Source: Chalciporus piperatus (lineage: Eukaryota > Basidiomycota > Agaricomycetes > Boletales > Boletaceae). From it: a stretch of DNA of 64,000 nucleotides. The notes under the pieces are model-generated. The model was not told where the DNA came from, did no database searches, and worked only from the letters and a program-made list of their open reading frames with translations. The translations under genes and the position numbers were made by a program. Below, piece by piece: positions 1-12,900 of this stretch; positions within the stretch are counted from its first letter, which is position 1; each line of letters begins with the position of its first letter. Location: assembly GCA_038093975.1 (NCBI GenBank), contig JBBPTG010000031.1, positions 62,001 to 126,000 of the forward strand, in the 5' to 3' direction.

Positions 1-4
1 ACAC

Positions 5-1746
5 CTATCCCAGAAGACCCTCGCCGTCTGAAAGTGCAGCCGAGCTATAACCGCTGGCGCTGAGTTCACTGTAGCGCGCAATGCGGAGACGCTGGCTCGG
101 GGGGATGGTCTTGTCCTCGAGTCCGTGGGGTGAACCACCGTGCAGAACACCTACTCGCTTCATGGCAAGGAGCTGGGCAAAAGACATCTCAGGGTATATT
201 AAAAGATATTTGCGATAGAGAACTTACGTTATGCGCAGCGTTACTGTGATCGTAGACACCACCGAAGAATGCTGTGGTAGCATCTCTGCCAATCTGCTTG
301 GTCAACAAGTGTCGGCCACCTGGATGTTCCTCGAGGAAGTCGGAAACATCATGAATGAAACCAGCGATGCAGATCAAAGGGCGAGTCTTAGCCTGTGCTT
401 GGTCTGGACACGGAGTCAATGGATAAGACAAACATAGACCGTCAATCACTTACAGCTCTCCCAGTTGATGACGGGAAGATCGCTGTTGTCAGATGGCCAT
501 GAAAGCTTCTCCTGAGTAGCGCGAAGACGCTTCAATTCCATGGTCAGCTGACCCTTGCGGACCTCGTTATCAGGGAAGACCTTCAATACAAGTGAAGTCA
601 GACCAACTTCGTCTCGAGTCAAAGAGAATTATTACCTTCAAGTGCGAAGCAAGTCCAGCCTTTTGGCAGAGCGCGATAAACCACTTGGTGGGATCGTACT
701 GGTACCACTTGATAGCGTTCCGGTAATCCATAGGGAATTGGTGGTGGAAGTTGTGGTAACCCTCTCCAATGGTGACAAGTGCGGTAACGACATGGTCACG
801 AGGAGTGTGTTTGTCGTCAAAAGGAGTTTCGCCCAACCAGTGAGCGAGAGAGTTAACACAGAAGGTAGACTGGGGAACAAATGAGGTGGCGGCTCTCTCA
901 CAAAACCAAGGCACTTACGTGGTGGACGAAAACTAATCTCAACAAACCAGCGTAGACATAACCACCCATCCAGTCACCCCATCCCAGACCAGCAACAACA
1001 GTCGGAAGGATGACACCCATAATGAACACCAACTTGAGGTAGTGGCGATGTTGCCATCTAACGATCTCGTTCTTGGAGAGGTCGCTAACATCTGCAACAC
1101 CAGGCTTGCGACGGGGCTTCAAAATCATCCAACCAATGTGGGACCATAGCAGTCCTTTGTGTGCGTTGTAAGGGTCAAGGTCGGTATCGGTGTATCGGTG
1201 GTGAGCACGGTGGCCACGTGCCCACCATCTGATAGAACCCTCGACGGCACCAGCACCGAACATGGCGAGAGCGAATTGCAAGGGCCTGGATGCGTTATAT
1301 GAGCGGTGAGCCCAAAGGCGGTGGTAGCCAGCAGTAATGCCTGAGGAAACAATGCGTCAACATGACAATCACGACAAAGAAAATGAATTCGAACCCAGCC
1401 CCGTCATGTAGTAGTAAACGACTGCCCAGACAGCAGTCTCCCATCTAAGGCGGGTGTAGAACGCGCCCGTGACACCCAACAAGGGGGTCAGACCAAGGAT
1501 ACCGACATGTAACCAGTTGAGATTCTGCAAAAGGTTATCCCATGTAACAGGGGGGAGTGGCTTTGAATGCTTGAGCGTATATGAGACATAGTTGTCAGGG
1601 ATGTTAGCATCTGCAGGGATGTGCTCCGGGTTATTGACGAAAGCCGTTGGGTCGAGAGGTTTCGAGGCATCGGCCTTTGGGGTGATGGGAGGAGTGATGG
1701 TGGCGAGGTCTGGTGGTGAAGAACGAGACGGGGGGACCGAGGACAT
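5..1746 (-). CDS. OLE1: Delta-9 acyl-CoA (stearoyl-CoA) desaturase with C-terminal cytochrome b5 domain
   Basis: Endoplasmic-reticulum enzyme that places the first double bond in palmitoyl- and stearoyl-CoA. The reading starts [14 protein letters not shown] and has a hydrophobic pair of helices after about residue 70. All three histidine boxes are visible: HRLWAHRS (about 1300-1335), HRAHHR (about 1190-1210) and HNFHHQFP (about 735-760). A fused cytochrome b5 domain with the haem motif HPGG (about 315-325) follows, so the enzyme carries its own electron donor, as fungal OLE1 proteins do. The frame is interrupted by several short introns, roughly at 1350-1400, 890-925, 590-630, 420-450 and 190-235. 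The stop is TAG at 5-7, so the gene just fits in the window. Identification is firm; exact exon borders are estimates. Confidence 0.93.
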
Positions 1747-2410
1747 GGTCGTAAACGATGGTCAAGGAACAAGAGACGAAGGGGACGAGCTCATGGATTT
1801 TATGTGGTCTAAAATTCTTTGGGGTTGGGTTGCCGGGCCACCGCTTCGGGACGGGATAACGTAGCACGGACTCACTAGCTTGACATACCAATTTTTACAG
1901 CAAACCAATCATCGAATTTTCGTCAGGAATTGAGTCCTAGACATGCACCAGGCAGTGTACGAAGCATCCGAGCCTCAAAAATATACAGATGACTTCAAGG
2001 AAGAGAGTTTCAAAGGCTTAGCTGCGGCGAGCTCAAAAAGTTATTGGGGCGGCGGAGTTGGACGGGACCTTCAATATATTTGTCCGTAAAGTTCGCTCCG
2101 GTAAATCAGGCCACCGAAGGCCACCGAGTCACCGACTCGGACTGGCATTCACTGCTGAGCACGTTCAGCCTGAAATTATATACCCGGAATGCCGACCGAC
2201 AACCCGAACGCTTGTCGATCATCATCGTAGTACGTACATGGTACAGTTCAAGACTTCAAAGTTCGAGCTTCAAGTACACTCCGTCAACAAGCACCCACAC
2301 GTTGTCACACAAGGTCACACGGTGTGCAGAGTAAACACCTCCACGATCTATCTACAACTAGCGCCTGCACGCGGAGAATAATATAGCATGCAGGAGTCTG
2401 AACTTCTACA
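1747..2410. other. Intergenic, presumed desaturase promoter
   Basis: This gap lies upstream of the minus-strand desaturase and downstream of the next minus-strand gene. No coding exon, RNA gene or repeat was recognised in it. Confidence 0.4.
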
Positions 2411-4047
2411 CTATCTTTTCCAAAACATGAGCTGACGACGAACAGCTGGCAGATGTGCTGTGATTAAAATTCGCCGCGTCATCGCACAAATCCACAGAAT
2501 CATAAATGTAGTCTCACCGAAAAACACAGCAGGTCCCCACCCCACTAAAACGAGGGCAACGTGCTGTGTGCCAAACGGAGTTGGCGTCGGACGATGTGTT
2601 GCGACATCAACAATGGTCGATATCGCAGCAAGAAAATTAATCAGGAAAAACATCCTAGTACAATCATGCCCCAGCGCAACGCGTCAGTATTCGCAGGTTC
2701 ATGTTGGGTTCGTGACCAAGTTAATGGAACATACAGCTGAAATAGAATCATCCGCCAGATGGCCGGTGCTAAGCTTGGCCTATTCGGCACGACGGGGGTG
2801 AATGCTGAACACAGGGGTCAATTTCGGCCACGTCTATCACCACCAAACCAAAAGCGGCTTACGAGTCACCACGGTAGCCATCGTCCGCCTCCTTGCATCG
2901 AAGTCCATATCCTCGTCGATGGTAGCAGTGAGCGTCCATTGTGGAGGTACTTTTTGAGGGTGGGTAGCATGGCCAAAGGTTGCGGTCGCGGAAAGACGTG
3001 GTGATTCACCATGATCGTCGGAGCAGGCCAAGGGTTGCATGTCTATATCCGGCGTTGTGAGGGCACTTTTGGACGATTGTGAGCTTAAATGTGTTTCAGG
3101 ATCTAGATGACGTGGGCTGAATGTAATCGGGCTCGTGAGTGCGTGTGGGGCGACTTTTTGACTGACATACGAGCGCGACTGGGGACGAGGTGAAAAGCCA
3201 GAACGCTGGTTGTGGAGATGCAGTTTCAACACCCGTCGAGCCGCTGCGGCCGCAAGGAAGAAGCAGGGTACAGTGAGAATCATGGAGAATCCAGCGTATC
3301 CAACAAAACGACCCCTGTTTTCAGTGAGATGGACCGAGAGAAGAATAACGTTAGCTAGATTAACATACCACTCGGGATTGCTCGCATCGCAATGGAGGTC
3401 TACCGTAGGTTGAATAGCGTTCAGTTTGAAGAGAACGGGGACTGAGATGGATAGACATGCAAGAGGGAAGACGACGATGGGAAAATAATATTTATTGCTC
3501 CACGCAAGAGTCCTAGAAGGATATGTCAATAAATGAGGTTTCCTGCCAGGATAACTTTACGCACGAGGCAGTTGAAAGTCTTATGCTTGATGGCCAGAGA
3601 ACAGAGCTGGTGGTAGCAAATGTGAATGCAGCGCAAACACCGGTAAGTGACCAAGCTGCGTAATAAATAATGAACGTTTGGGCTTCCATCATTTAAGTCA
3701 CTCGGGCCCGAATTGATATAAACAGGCTGGCTCACCGATACAAAACCCTCTTGGCATTTGATATGGATCCATGTGCCAGATCATTCCTTGAATCAGGTGA
3801 GCGCTCCGGTTTCAGCATTCGTACAATGCACCCCACCAAGGCAGAATATCCCTTGCAACAGTGTCGCAAAGACGCTGTACAACATCGGGAACCAGTAGCT
3901 ACCGATCGCCCGCGAAAATAAGGAGAAAACTACCCATGTCGCGCCAATCCCTGTGGCGAATGAATTTCTTTGACCAATGACCTGTTTTTCAACCTCACCT
4001 GTGAGCGACAGGCAGAACCACACGGCTTTCAGCGCGACGGGGAGCAT
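2411..4047 (-). CDS. Multi-span (GPCR-like) membrane protein, function unknown
   Basis: An intron-rich minus-strand gene whose exons encode successive hydrophobic helices. Visible pieces are MLPVALKAVWFCLSLT then ATWVVFSLFSRAIGSYWF (about 4047-3870), a helix read as AAWSLTGVCAAFTFATTSS (about 3665-3610), YYFPIVVFPLACLSISVPVL (about 3490-3430), GRFVGYAGFSMILTVPCFF (about 3310-3250), then a polar Ser/Pro-rich loop of about 110 residues (3240-2840), and two last helices around 2770-2430 that include GTQHVALVLVGWGP. About seven helices with one long cytoplasmic loop suggest a G-protein-coupled-receptor-like topology, but no family signature was recognised. Exon joins between 3870 and 3500 are uncertain because two frames are open there. 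Confidence 0.6.
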
Positions 4048-5252
4048 GGGGGTACCTGGCCAGCACGGTCAAACAACAGCCCGTCGGAGAATCGTCAACT
4101 TTGGCGTCTACTGTGCGCGAAGGGATGGAGAAGCAACTTGAAGGCAGTTGGGGTTAAATCATCGAGGGTCTGGCTCCACATTGAAGGTTATTCTATTAAA
4201 GAGCCCGAATTATTGATGAGAAGACCATGTCTCAGTTCCGATGAGCGACATGTCACTTTTTCCTCAGTTGATGATTTCTGAAGTCGGCTGGTCGAAACTC
4301 ACCTTCTTTTCCAGTACACACTGTCAAGAATTTCGGGGGCGCATTCAAGTTCGATTTGCCAGGAGTCCAGGACTTTGGCTCGTACGCGAGGCCAATTAGT
4401 CTGACAGCTAACGACCGTTTCACGTGCATCATTTGGTATCTTCCGAGGATGCACCATCTTTCAACTTTCAAGTCACATCCGTTCTATGTTCAGACGTACT
4501 TCATGTTATTTAATTCTTGTCAGACGTTGGATCCACCTGTCGTGAGTTGAGGGTGGCCGTTTCACACGAACCATCGAAACCCACTCACTCTGCAACTTTT
4601 CTGTTACACAAGGGTTACACGCCATGTCTGTGTCTATTGGAAAGTGGAGCTCAAGTCACGCTAAATCCTGCTAATAAATCATCAGGCGGGGGTGTTAAGC
4701 AACGATCACCAAGGCTCGCTTGGTCAAAGTTTGAAAACTGACATTTGCGCGCTTGAGCTCGATGCAGTGTTTGAACTTTGATGTCATGATATGTTGAGTA
4801 GTAAAGGGAACAAATTTCGGGAATTTCCCTGACCACATCGGAACGTGCAGAGTTGGTAAATTTTGGTTGCCGCGGGCTCCCACCATCTCAACGAGATATG
4901 ATATCGACTGCAATTGCGCAGTGAGCAACTTTAACGAATGCGCCGCGTATATGCGGGATAGAAACGTTTGCGTGCACTATTCACACGTCACAGCCAAAAT
5001 CCCAGGCGCCACTGCCTTTTTGACCGATGAGCGTCGACGCTTGAGTCCGAGGTGGTGAGTCCTGTTACCAGACGCTGACAGCTGATTATGGCAGGCTTTC
5101 GTTCAGCGGCCGATGCCCATGTCGTTGTCGAAGCTTGGGCGGGTATAGGTGCGGGTATGCAGAACCAAGAGACGACCACTTATTATCATCGGTCTGAAGC
5201 TTTGTAATCACGGCATGGTCGTAGGGACAATGAATGTGTATTGTGTGAAGGA
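4048..5252. other. Intergenic, nothing recognised
   Basis: About 1.2 kb between two minus-strand genes. Only short open frames without family resemblance or splice-consistent continuation are present. Confidence 0.4.
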
Positions 5253-7074
5253 TTACGCAACTGTTGAAAGCTTCAAGCTCCTAATTTCTGCAGCCCGGTC
5301 ACGGATTGTCCTTCGAGCATTGAGCCTGTCAGAGGTTCGGCTCAGCATTCGAGAACAGAGGTCATCCTACCAATGCTACTCACACAGTTAGCATGGAGTT
5401 CACGTAGACTAAAGTTGTAAAGCCACACAAGAAAGTTAGCAACAAAGCAGAAGGGACAAGAAACAGGTACTTGCTTCGGCTGGCCACGATTCCGACTGAA
5501 ATTACCCAGCTACCATCACCTTGTACGAAATACTACGCTGGTCAGCCATTGACTATGCAACAACTCAGTTGACACCCACCATGATCGAAAAAATGATCGA
5601 GATCAAGCTGTATATGAACTATCAATTAGAAGCTGCATCAAGGCTAATCTTTAGCTGGCTTACCAGGTAAGGGCACCCATATTGATGAAGATGACCGCCA
5701 TGTCTTGAACGATACTACGCTGCCTTTGGAACCCTGACCTCCACATATACTTGAAGGCAGTGCCTGTGATGATGAAGTCACCCAGAACATTGATGCCTGC
5801 CAGAATCAGTATCAACTGTGAATCATAACGACACAGGCAAATCAGCGAGCAGACAGGGTCAATCTAGGCTCCTCACCGGACTTGTGGATGGCAAGTGAAT
5901 GGTGACAGCATGGACACTGCGGGGGATATTGTACGTTGGGTCACAGAGGAAGAAAACTACACACCTTGTAATGAAGAGCCCTGGTAGTCAAGTCGTGGCG
6001 ATTCAATGATTCTGACACGAACTCGTTCGGAAGTGTGACAACACATACATATACCTAAGCCTAGCATAGTAGCAAAACTTATGAATCATGCGTGTAGGCA
6101 TAGCGACGAACATACCTAATTCCAAAAGCGCAGCTGCAAGCTTCGACCGATTAGATTATGATATCCACCGTCCGTGGATCACGTTGGAGCTTACCACAAT
6201 TCCTGTGAGAAGCCTGTTCCTCCCGCTAACTGTCAAACTTGTGTTAGTATGAATAAGGATCGTGAGGATCGGAAGCGGACAACTCACTGATCCATATGCG
6301 ATGACAATAGAAGCTAACCAATGTGATCAATACTTTGGAGAGTCATTCAATGGTGGTACTGACCATTGCACAACGCATATAATTACGACCTGTCATCCCA
6401 GAATTAGCACTAGAATCAGCGAGCTCCGAGTCCATTCAGAAGCGCCTCGCGTCAAGAATTATTATAGCCTGGGTGTGGGGTTTGAATGAGCCTGAGCGAA
6501 GGCCGTCAACAGTGGACACGCACCATAATTCCCCTACGTAGAGGTCACGAACCACATTAAATTGACCCGTCATTGTTACGCTTACCACGACCCACTCTCG
6601 CAGCTTGGTGAGTACTGTTGGCGGCACGAAATGAGCATTAGCCAGAAGTGTTGGATGCCTCCGATCAGATGCGCTGTGTCTGCTAGGCTGGACAGGCCGT
6701 CATACGATACGTTGGTGAGGTTGACCAATGAGACGTACAAAATCACGAAGATCTATTGAAGAACCTCTCAGACTCGTGGATATGCAGAAGAAGTCGATCA
6801 ACTGACCAGAAATTTGAGGAACCTTGGGTCGCGTGGAAAGCAACGGGCATAGTAAAACACCTGTCCCAGTGTAACACTGTACATTCTATTACAGCCATTC
6901 AATGGATTCCGAGAGGAAAGGACACTATTGGGTAGACTCACAAGCCTGACACGGCAAATCCTATCCTGGGTCTTGAGCATCAAATATTCCAGTATCAATA
7001 CCTCACAAGTTGTGGATTTTACCTCTTAGTCCCGGAGCCCATGCTAGCATTACCAAACTGTCGGCCTGAGGCAT
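5253..7074 (-). CDS. DUF6534-type integral membrane protein
   Basis: A many-intron gene of the Agaricomycete DUF6534 family, predicted plasma-membrane proteins of unknown role. The proposed start is MPQADSLVMLAWAPGLRG. After a tiny exon the family's first-loop signature follows: VTLGQVFYYARCFPRDPRF (about 6880-6810). Further on are IFVILYVSL and LADTAHLIGGIQHFWLM (about 6750-6640), LTVSGRNRLLTGIV (about 6230-6195, matching the family's V-x-SGxNxxLTG helix), INVLGDFIITGTAFKYMWRS (about 5800-5740), INMGALTW (about 5690), the block VYVNSMLTV (about 5400-5380), and finally LNARRTIRDRAAEIRSLKLS before a TAA at 5253-5255. Each block is bounded by plausible GT/AG sites. Family assignment is good; exon edges are partly unresolved, which is usual for these genes. 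Confidence 0.7.
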
Positions 7075-7793
7075 TCTGGAGAGGATCCCAATCCGATTCC
7101 GCGCTGGTCCAAGGCGTGATCAGGGAGTAAGATTGCGGGGTCTAAGTCACAGGCCCTTGTAGTCGAGGCTTTAAGTATCTGCGTAATGTTTGACCCGAGA
7201 AATTTACATGCTGCCAGTGGGGGCCGGGGGAGGTGACAGCAAGCTGAGAATGTTCAATGGGTCCGTGACTCCGTGCGACGACGCTTGGCGACACTCGCCA
7301 GTACTGTATCCGACTATTCGTGGACGAGGAGCTCCCTGCCAGGGTCCCTCGTGGGTGGCGACGCCTAATTAACGCCATCCTTAACCCCCTCAAATTCATT
7401 GACAAGAATCGGTCTGAGATTAATCGGAAGGCCGAATTATCAACCAGGCTCAGACCATGTTATGATTTTGCCAAACACACTTTACTCACTGTAACGGCAC
7501 CCTAGGGCAGTATGGCCGGCGTCGTCATGTCGGTGGGGAGTCGGTGGGGTGGTGTACAGGGGAACTGATAGTGTGGCAATAGTTGACCTAAAGCCCAGCC
7601 CAAAGTTATATGCAGTAAAGTACATAAATTGGTAGTAAAACAAAGGTTCGCTTTTGTGTCGCTTTTATTCCTCTGTCTAGCCTACTTCCATGCGCACACA
7701 CTCGCAACCTCTGAGTGTTTTCTCGTCGGTACATCTCTTTCCCAACGGATCTTGTTTTCCGAGTCGGGGCTGATGACAGGAGAAGAGCCGTCT
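7075..7793. other. Intergenic, nothing recognised
   Basis: About 0.7 kb downstream of the GNAT gene and upstream of the DUF6534 gene. It probably holds the 3' end of the former and the promoter of the latter. No coding or repeat structure was recognised. Confidence 0.35.
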
Positions 7794-9326
7794 CTACATG
7801 TAGCCACGACGGCTAGTTGACGATGCATTGGAGATGACGCCCCAACTATTGGAGCCAGTGTCAACGCTGCTCTGGGCATCAGACCAAGAATCTGTGCTAC
7901 TAGACGAAGACGGGCTTCCGCCCCGAGACCTCAAACTCGCTGGCGAGCGAGGCTGTGGCGGCTGTGGAACGTACGGGATAGTGATAGGCACACTGAGACC
8001 AGCAGGCGCGTCATAATCTCCCAATACCCAGTTGTCCTCTGCACCGGAGTCGGCCCAGGAATCCTGGCTAGCAGAGGGTGCGGAAGAGGGAGAAGGAGAG
8101 GGAGGTGGAATGGATATGGTGGTGGTGGCGGGGGTCGGAATGGTGAGTGGGGATTGTGAATGTGGGGAGTGCGAATTCACGTCGGAGAGATGTGAGGGAA
8201 TGGATGGCAGGGCGAGCAAACGACCTGACGTGGATGGTCCTAGCAATAAGCCACTGACGTCCTGCCTGTGACGTCTGGCCTGGAGGGCCCTCACTTCCTC
8301 CCACCTCTGGTCGAGGTTAGCGTTGCTGAAGTCATCTGCCATGACCTCGTCCTGGTCCCAGGTGACAAAGACATTGGGTCTTGGAGAAGGAGGCACGGAT
8401 CCGTACATGGACTGGTTCCCGAATGAGGTCGTGTCATCGTCCGTCAGGTAGGCCATGTCTTGCGCATTCCTCGCTGTTTCATTGTTCTCCCTCAGGGTCT
8501 CTGTACTCGACGACTTCCAGACTCTCCCGTGCTTCTCCTCCCATCTCAATAATTCCTCTCTCTCCCTCGCATGTCTCCCAAACATTTCATCCCAAGTGGT
8601 GATCACTGGGTCCTCCGGAACATCCCGTCTCCATGTAGACTTCAACACCCAATCTGTGTCCAGCATCGCAAGGTACGTCACGTCCTTCCACATCCCTGCA
8701 ACCCCCTCCCCTTCTGGCTGATATGCAGCTCGCCTCTTCGTACCCTCGTGCGAGAATCCGGAGCCTATGAAGAGTCTCATTGCTCTGTCTCGGAACTGCG
8801 TATCAAGGATGGCTGCTTGTACGCGGTGAAATTTGAGCTCTTCGAAAGCCCAGCGGAGGACGAGCTGTACAGCTTCGCGTGCATAGCCACGACGTTGCAT
8901 GGTGGGGTTGATGATGACGCCGATGTTTGCTTCCCCAGCTGGGAGGCTGGCAGGACCAGCGTGGAGGTAGACCAGTCCAACTCTTTGGCCGACAGGGGGA
9001 TTGGAAGTGGGTGGGATCGTGGATGTGGATGTGGAAGCGGATGGGGCGTTCATGTGGCTGCTTGGGAGGTGTCTGTCCCAGAGAGAGTCCCCTGTGTCTG
9101 CGACGTCCTCCTCCTTTTTTTGGTCGCTGACCCCGACATTCGTCACGATCTGTGCGCAAAGGAGACACTCGTCTGCGAATGAGGCGAGGTCGGGGGAAGG
9201 CGCTTGCCCTGGGTCGACTGCATTCCTCCTGAGCGTCTTCCAGAGGTCATCTATGAGGTTCCCGTCCACATCGACTCCATAGTCGAAGATTAGGGAGATA
9301 ATTTTCGACTGCAAATTCACGTTCAT
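7794..9326 (-). CDS. GNAT-family N-acetyltransferase with long disordered C-terminal tail
   Basis: A single uninterrupted 510-codon frame, unusual in this intron-rich window. Residues about 120-235 form a RimJ/RimL-like acetyltransferase domain: a strand around VGLVYLHAG, the acetyl-CoA-binding motif read as NPTMQRRGYAREAVQLVL (Q/R-x-x-G-x-A type), WAFEELKFHRVQAAI, and the last motif RDRAMRLFIGSGFSHEGTKR. The N-terminal LQSKIISLIFDYGVD fits the family's first strand. From about residue 270 the chain is low-complexity, rich in Ser, Pro, Asp and Glu (for example PPPSPSPSSAPSAS), and likely disordered. The start is favoured because an in-frame TAG lies 11 codons upstream. Substrate cannot be read from sequence. 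The tail is longer than the catalytic domain. Confidence 0.85.
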   Translation of the reverse strand: MNVNLQSKIISLIFDYGVDVDGNLIDDLWKTLRRNAVDPGQAPSPDLASFADECLLCAQIVTNVGVSDQKKEEDVADTGDSLWDRHLPSSHMNAPSASTSTSTIPPTSNPPVGQRVGLVYLHAGPASLPAGEANIGVIINPTMQRRGYAREAVQLVLRWAFEELKFHRVQAAILDTQFRDRAMRLFIGSGFSHEGTKRRAAYQPEGEGVAGMWKDVTYLAMLDTDWVLKSTWRRDVPEDPVITTWDEMFGRHAREREELLRWEEKHGRVWKSSSTETLRENNETARNAQDMAYLTDDDTTSFGNQSMYGSVPPSPRPNVFVTWDQDEVMADDFSNANLDQRWEEVRALQARRHRQDVSGLLLGPSTSGRLLALPSIPSHLSDVNSHSPHSQSPLTIPTPATTTISIPPPSPSPSSAPSASQDSWADSGAEDNWVLGDYDAPAGLSVPITIPYVPQPPQPRSPASLRSRGGSPSSSSSTDSWSDAQSSVDTGSNSWGVISNASSTSRRGYM

Positions 9327-9991
9327 CGCGTATCTGGCGTGATAGCTGGATTTTGGCTACGACTTTGCGGTGAAGTGGGAAAGATGGGGAGGAGTGGTGC
9401 GGTGCGGTTCGTGGAGAAGCGCAGCCCACGGCATAAGTAGAACAAGGTCAGCGTGCACGATGCATCACTTAAGGGGGTTCCAGTGCGCCCTATTGCATGC
9501 GATTTGGAAATGGGAAACATCTGACGATAGCTGTTCGTGGGCATTCGAATTCGCTTAGATCTGATCCTAGATATCATGTTCAAGTGCTGGCGAGAAGACT
9601 GTGAAACATTCGGGTTGGGTCGTCTAGCCCCCGCCGAAGCATACTTGCACATGAGGCTAGGTTCAAACTTAACTCTGAATCCGGCATATGCTGATAGCGG
9701 TGCCAGCAGTGTGCCTACTGGGTACAGCGGTGATCAAATGGAACCGAACGACCGTTCCACAGGATCTCCACAGGATGGTCGCCAAGTCGTCAACGTCAAC
9801 GTCAACGAGGTAGTAAGTATGCTAGGTCCAAACAACGTGTTCGATCACTGCAAAGTGACTCCCTGTAGAGGGGCTAATTACTCGTTCAGTGGTTACACGT
9901 GATCTTTGAAATGAGGTAAATGAAATAAAATAATTAGATTTCCAGTGTCCATCAAGCTAGTGACTCTCTCTCGTGTCCTGCAGTCTGCCCG
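9327..9991. other. Intergenic, divergent promoter region
   Basis: About 0.67 kb between the minus-strand GNAT gene and the plus-strand tRNA synthetase gene, so it should carry both promoters. No specific site was recognised. Confidence 0.4.
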
Positions 9992-12900
9992 ATGAGTCTG
10001 AGTGTGTCACGCAATGCAGTGAGCGCGTTACACACTAGATTTATTCGTCGGAGCCTCTCTTCCGCACCCACACCAGACTCGAAAGCCTTCTCGAAGACCC
10101 TCCTTCTACCCAAGACACCGTTCCCCCTCTGGGTTGACCCCGCAAAGTCAACGCAGCTCTTTAGGCCGAGGACATGCGATGAACTCTATCAGTGGCAGGT
10201 ATCTCATAGATCGATTTTCATCATCGTAACGTCTTCTAACCATGTCCAGGCGCAAAATGTAAAGGGTCGACTGTTCGTGATGCATGACGGACCCCCGTAC
10301 GCAAATGGGAATTTGCACATTGGTACGACGCGTTGTTCCTCATGCAGCAACGTTATTCACGTCGATATATCTAGGTCACGCCCTGAACAAGATTCTGAAG
10401 GACATCCTCAATCGGTTTCACGTCTCAATTGGCCATCGCGTCCAGTTAGTTGTATTTCACGTATGTCGCGCGAGTATTCATTGAATTCGACCCGACTAGC
10501 TACTTCCCTGGTTGGGACTGTCACGGATTACCCATAGAGAACAAAGCACTTCAAGATCTGAAAGTAAGAGTCGCGTTTCGAAGGAAACAACATCCTTATT
10601 TTGTTACACATTTCAATCACCTTGACGCTATGATCAGAAAGACCCTCATACCTTGCCAGCGTCTGTTATCAGGGAGGCAGCCCGGAGAACCGCCGAGCGA
10701 GAGATGAAGATACAGAAGGATGAGCTCGAACAGTTTGGCATCATGGCCGACTGGAGTAAGGAATCAACATACCGTACACTAGGTGAAGGACTTGAAACGC
10801 AAGAACTTAAACCGCTCCATTAACGAGCTTCCATACAGACCACCGGTATGAAATGCGACAACTTGGTATCTTCCAGCAGATGGTCGCCAAAGGTTCGTCC
10901 GCACTGGTCACCTTCGGATGCACAACTTGTCCGCATACTGATGACCTTTTGCTTTCAACAAGGTCTCATTTATAGGGATTATCGACCGGTGTATTTCTCG
11001 CCTTCATCTCGTTCCGCATTAGCGGAAGCTGAGCTTGTGTACAAGGATGACCATGTCTCACATTCTGTATATGTGGTCTTCACGCTTGGTTCTTCCCCTC
11101 CTGATACCGTGGAAAGCAATGCATTGCGCAAGATACCCCGCGAATTGTGGAATGAACCAATCCGTCTGTTGGTGTGGACAACTACACCTTGGACATTGAG
11201 TGCCAACATGGTACGTCTCGAATGGTCATAATAACTGCATCGGCGTGACCCCCATTCCACAACTTTTGCAACATTAGGGAATTGCAGTTCACCCTGAGCT
11301 CACATACGCCATTGTGCGGAGCCCGCGACAGCCCGGCCTTCTTGTCATTGCGAAGGATCGACTCTCAGCGCTCGAGCACATCCTTGGTTCAGTTGGAGAG
11401 ATCGAAACAGTCACGGAAGTTCAAGGGACCGAACTTATCGGTCTGGACTACCGAGGCATTTTTACCACTCTGACGACTGGCGATGCTCAACCCGTTCTGC
11501 CGTTACGCGTCATCGCAGCATCACATGTCACTTCTGATTCTGGAACTGGGCTCGTACACTGTGCACCTGCGCATGGTGCAGAAGACTATCTTACATTCCG
11601 TGCACAGGACCTTCTTCCTTCGGGCATGCTCTGCCATGTGGATGGCGAGGGCACATTCTCGCAGCGGGTATTGGACGTCGTTCCCTCGGATGCAGGTGGC
11701 GAAACACTCGTTGGCTTGGAGGTACTGAAGGGCGGATCCAAAGCCATTGTGAAACTGTTGGAAGGGTCTGGCGCGTTGTTGGCTGTTGAGCGCATCAAAC
11801 ACAGATACCCGTATGATTGGAAGACCAACGAACCCGTCATCGTAACGTGAGGTTTCCTGAAACTGCTGCGCTGAAGCACTGACGATCGTAATGGATCTCC
11901 TGAACTTCAGGGCGACCTCGCAATGGTTCGCGAATTTGGATCATATCAAAGAAGACGCATTGACTGCACTCGAGGAGGTGACGTTCTTCCCGCCAGCCTG
12001 TATGTGGTTCTGATAATTCCTCATGATGGCTATTTACGCTCTGCTCTATAGCCCGCAACCGTCTGACAGCATTCGTCCGATCCCGCTCAGAATGGTGCAT
12101 TTCTCGCCAACGTGTATGGGGTGTCCCCATACCATCACTACACCACGTTCCAAGTGGCGCCTCAGTCCTCACGTCTTCATCTCTCTCACACATCCTGAGC
12201 GTGCTAGATCTGAAAGGGGTCAGCCACTGGTGGGACGGACCCGTCAGTGACTTCCTCACTCCGGATCTCATTGCTGCATATGGGGAGGGTGAGTGGAGGA
12301 AGGGAACAGACACGATGGACGTATGGTTTGACAGTGGGACGAGTTGGTCGATGCTTGCTGAGACCGAAGGGAGGAAGTATCGTGCTGATGTATGTATCGA
12401 GGGGTCCGATCAACATCGCGGATGGTTCCAGAGCCAGTTGTTGACGGCGATCGGGGCCGCCGAGGGTGGAACGACGCCGTCAAGTCCGTATGGGACATTG
12501 ATCACGCATGGAATGGTGCTGGACGAAGCTGGGAAGAAGATGAGCAAGTCCCTTGGCAACGTCGTCAGTCCGTTAACAGTCATCAATGGTGGTGGTGTAC
12601 GCTCTTTGCTTGTGTGGGCTCGTGCTCGCCAGTGGCTGACTGGTATGTCTAGGACAAGAAGAAAGAGCCAGCCTATGGGGCGGACGTTCTCCGACTGTGG
12701 GCAGCGACGGTCGAGTACTGGCGCGACATGTCCATTGGCCCGACCGTACTTGCGCAGACGGCGGAATCCATGAGGAAGATCCGCAATTCTGCCAGATTCA
12801 TGCTCGGGAACATTGGTTCGACAACGCCTCAAGGCGCGGTTTTGCACCCCAGTGTGGGGAAGGAGGACCTGGGTTTGGTGCGTGTTTTCCTCTTGCACAA

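Noticed and set aside
8571..9182. 203-codon plus-strand open frame
   Set aside because: It lies antisense to the GNAT domain, which carries clear conserved motifs.
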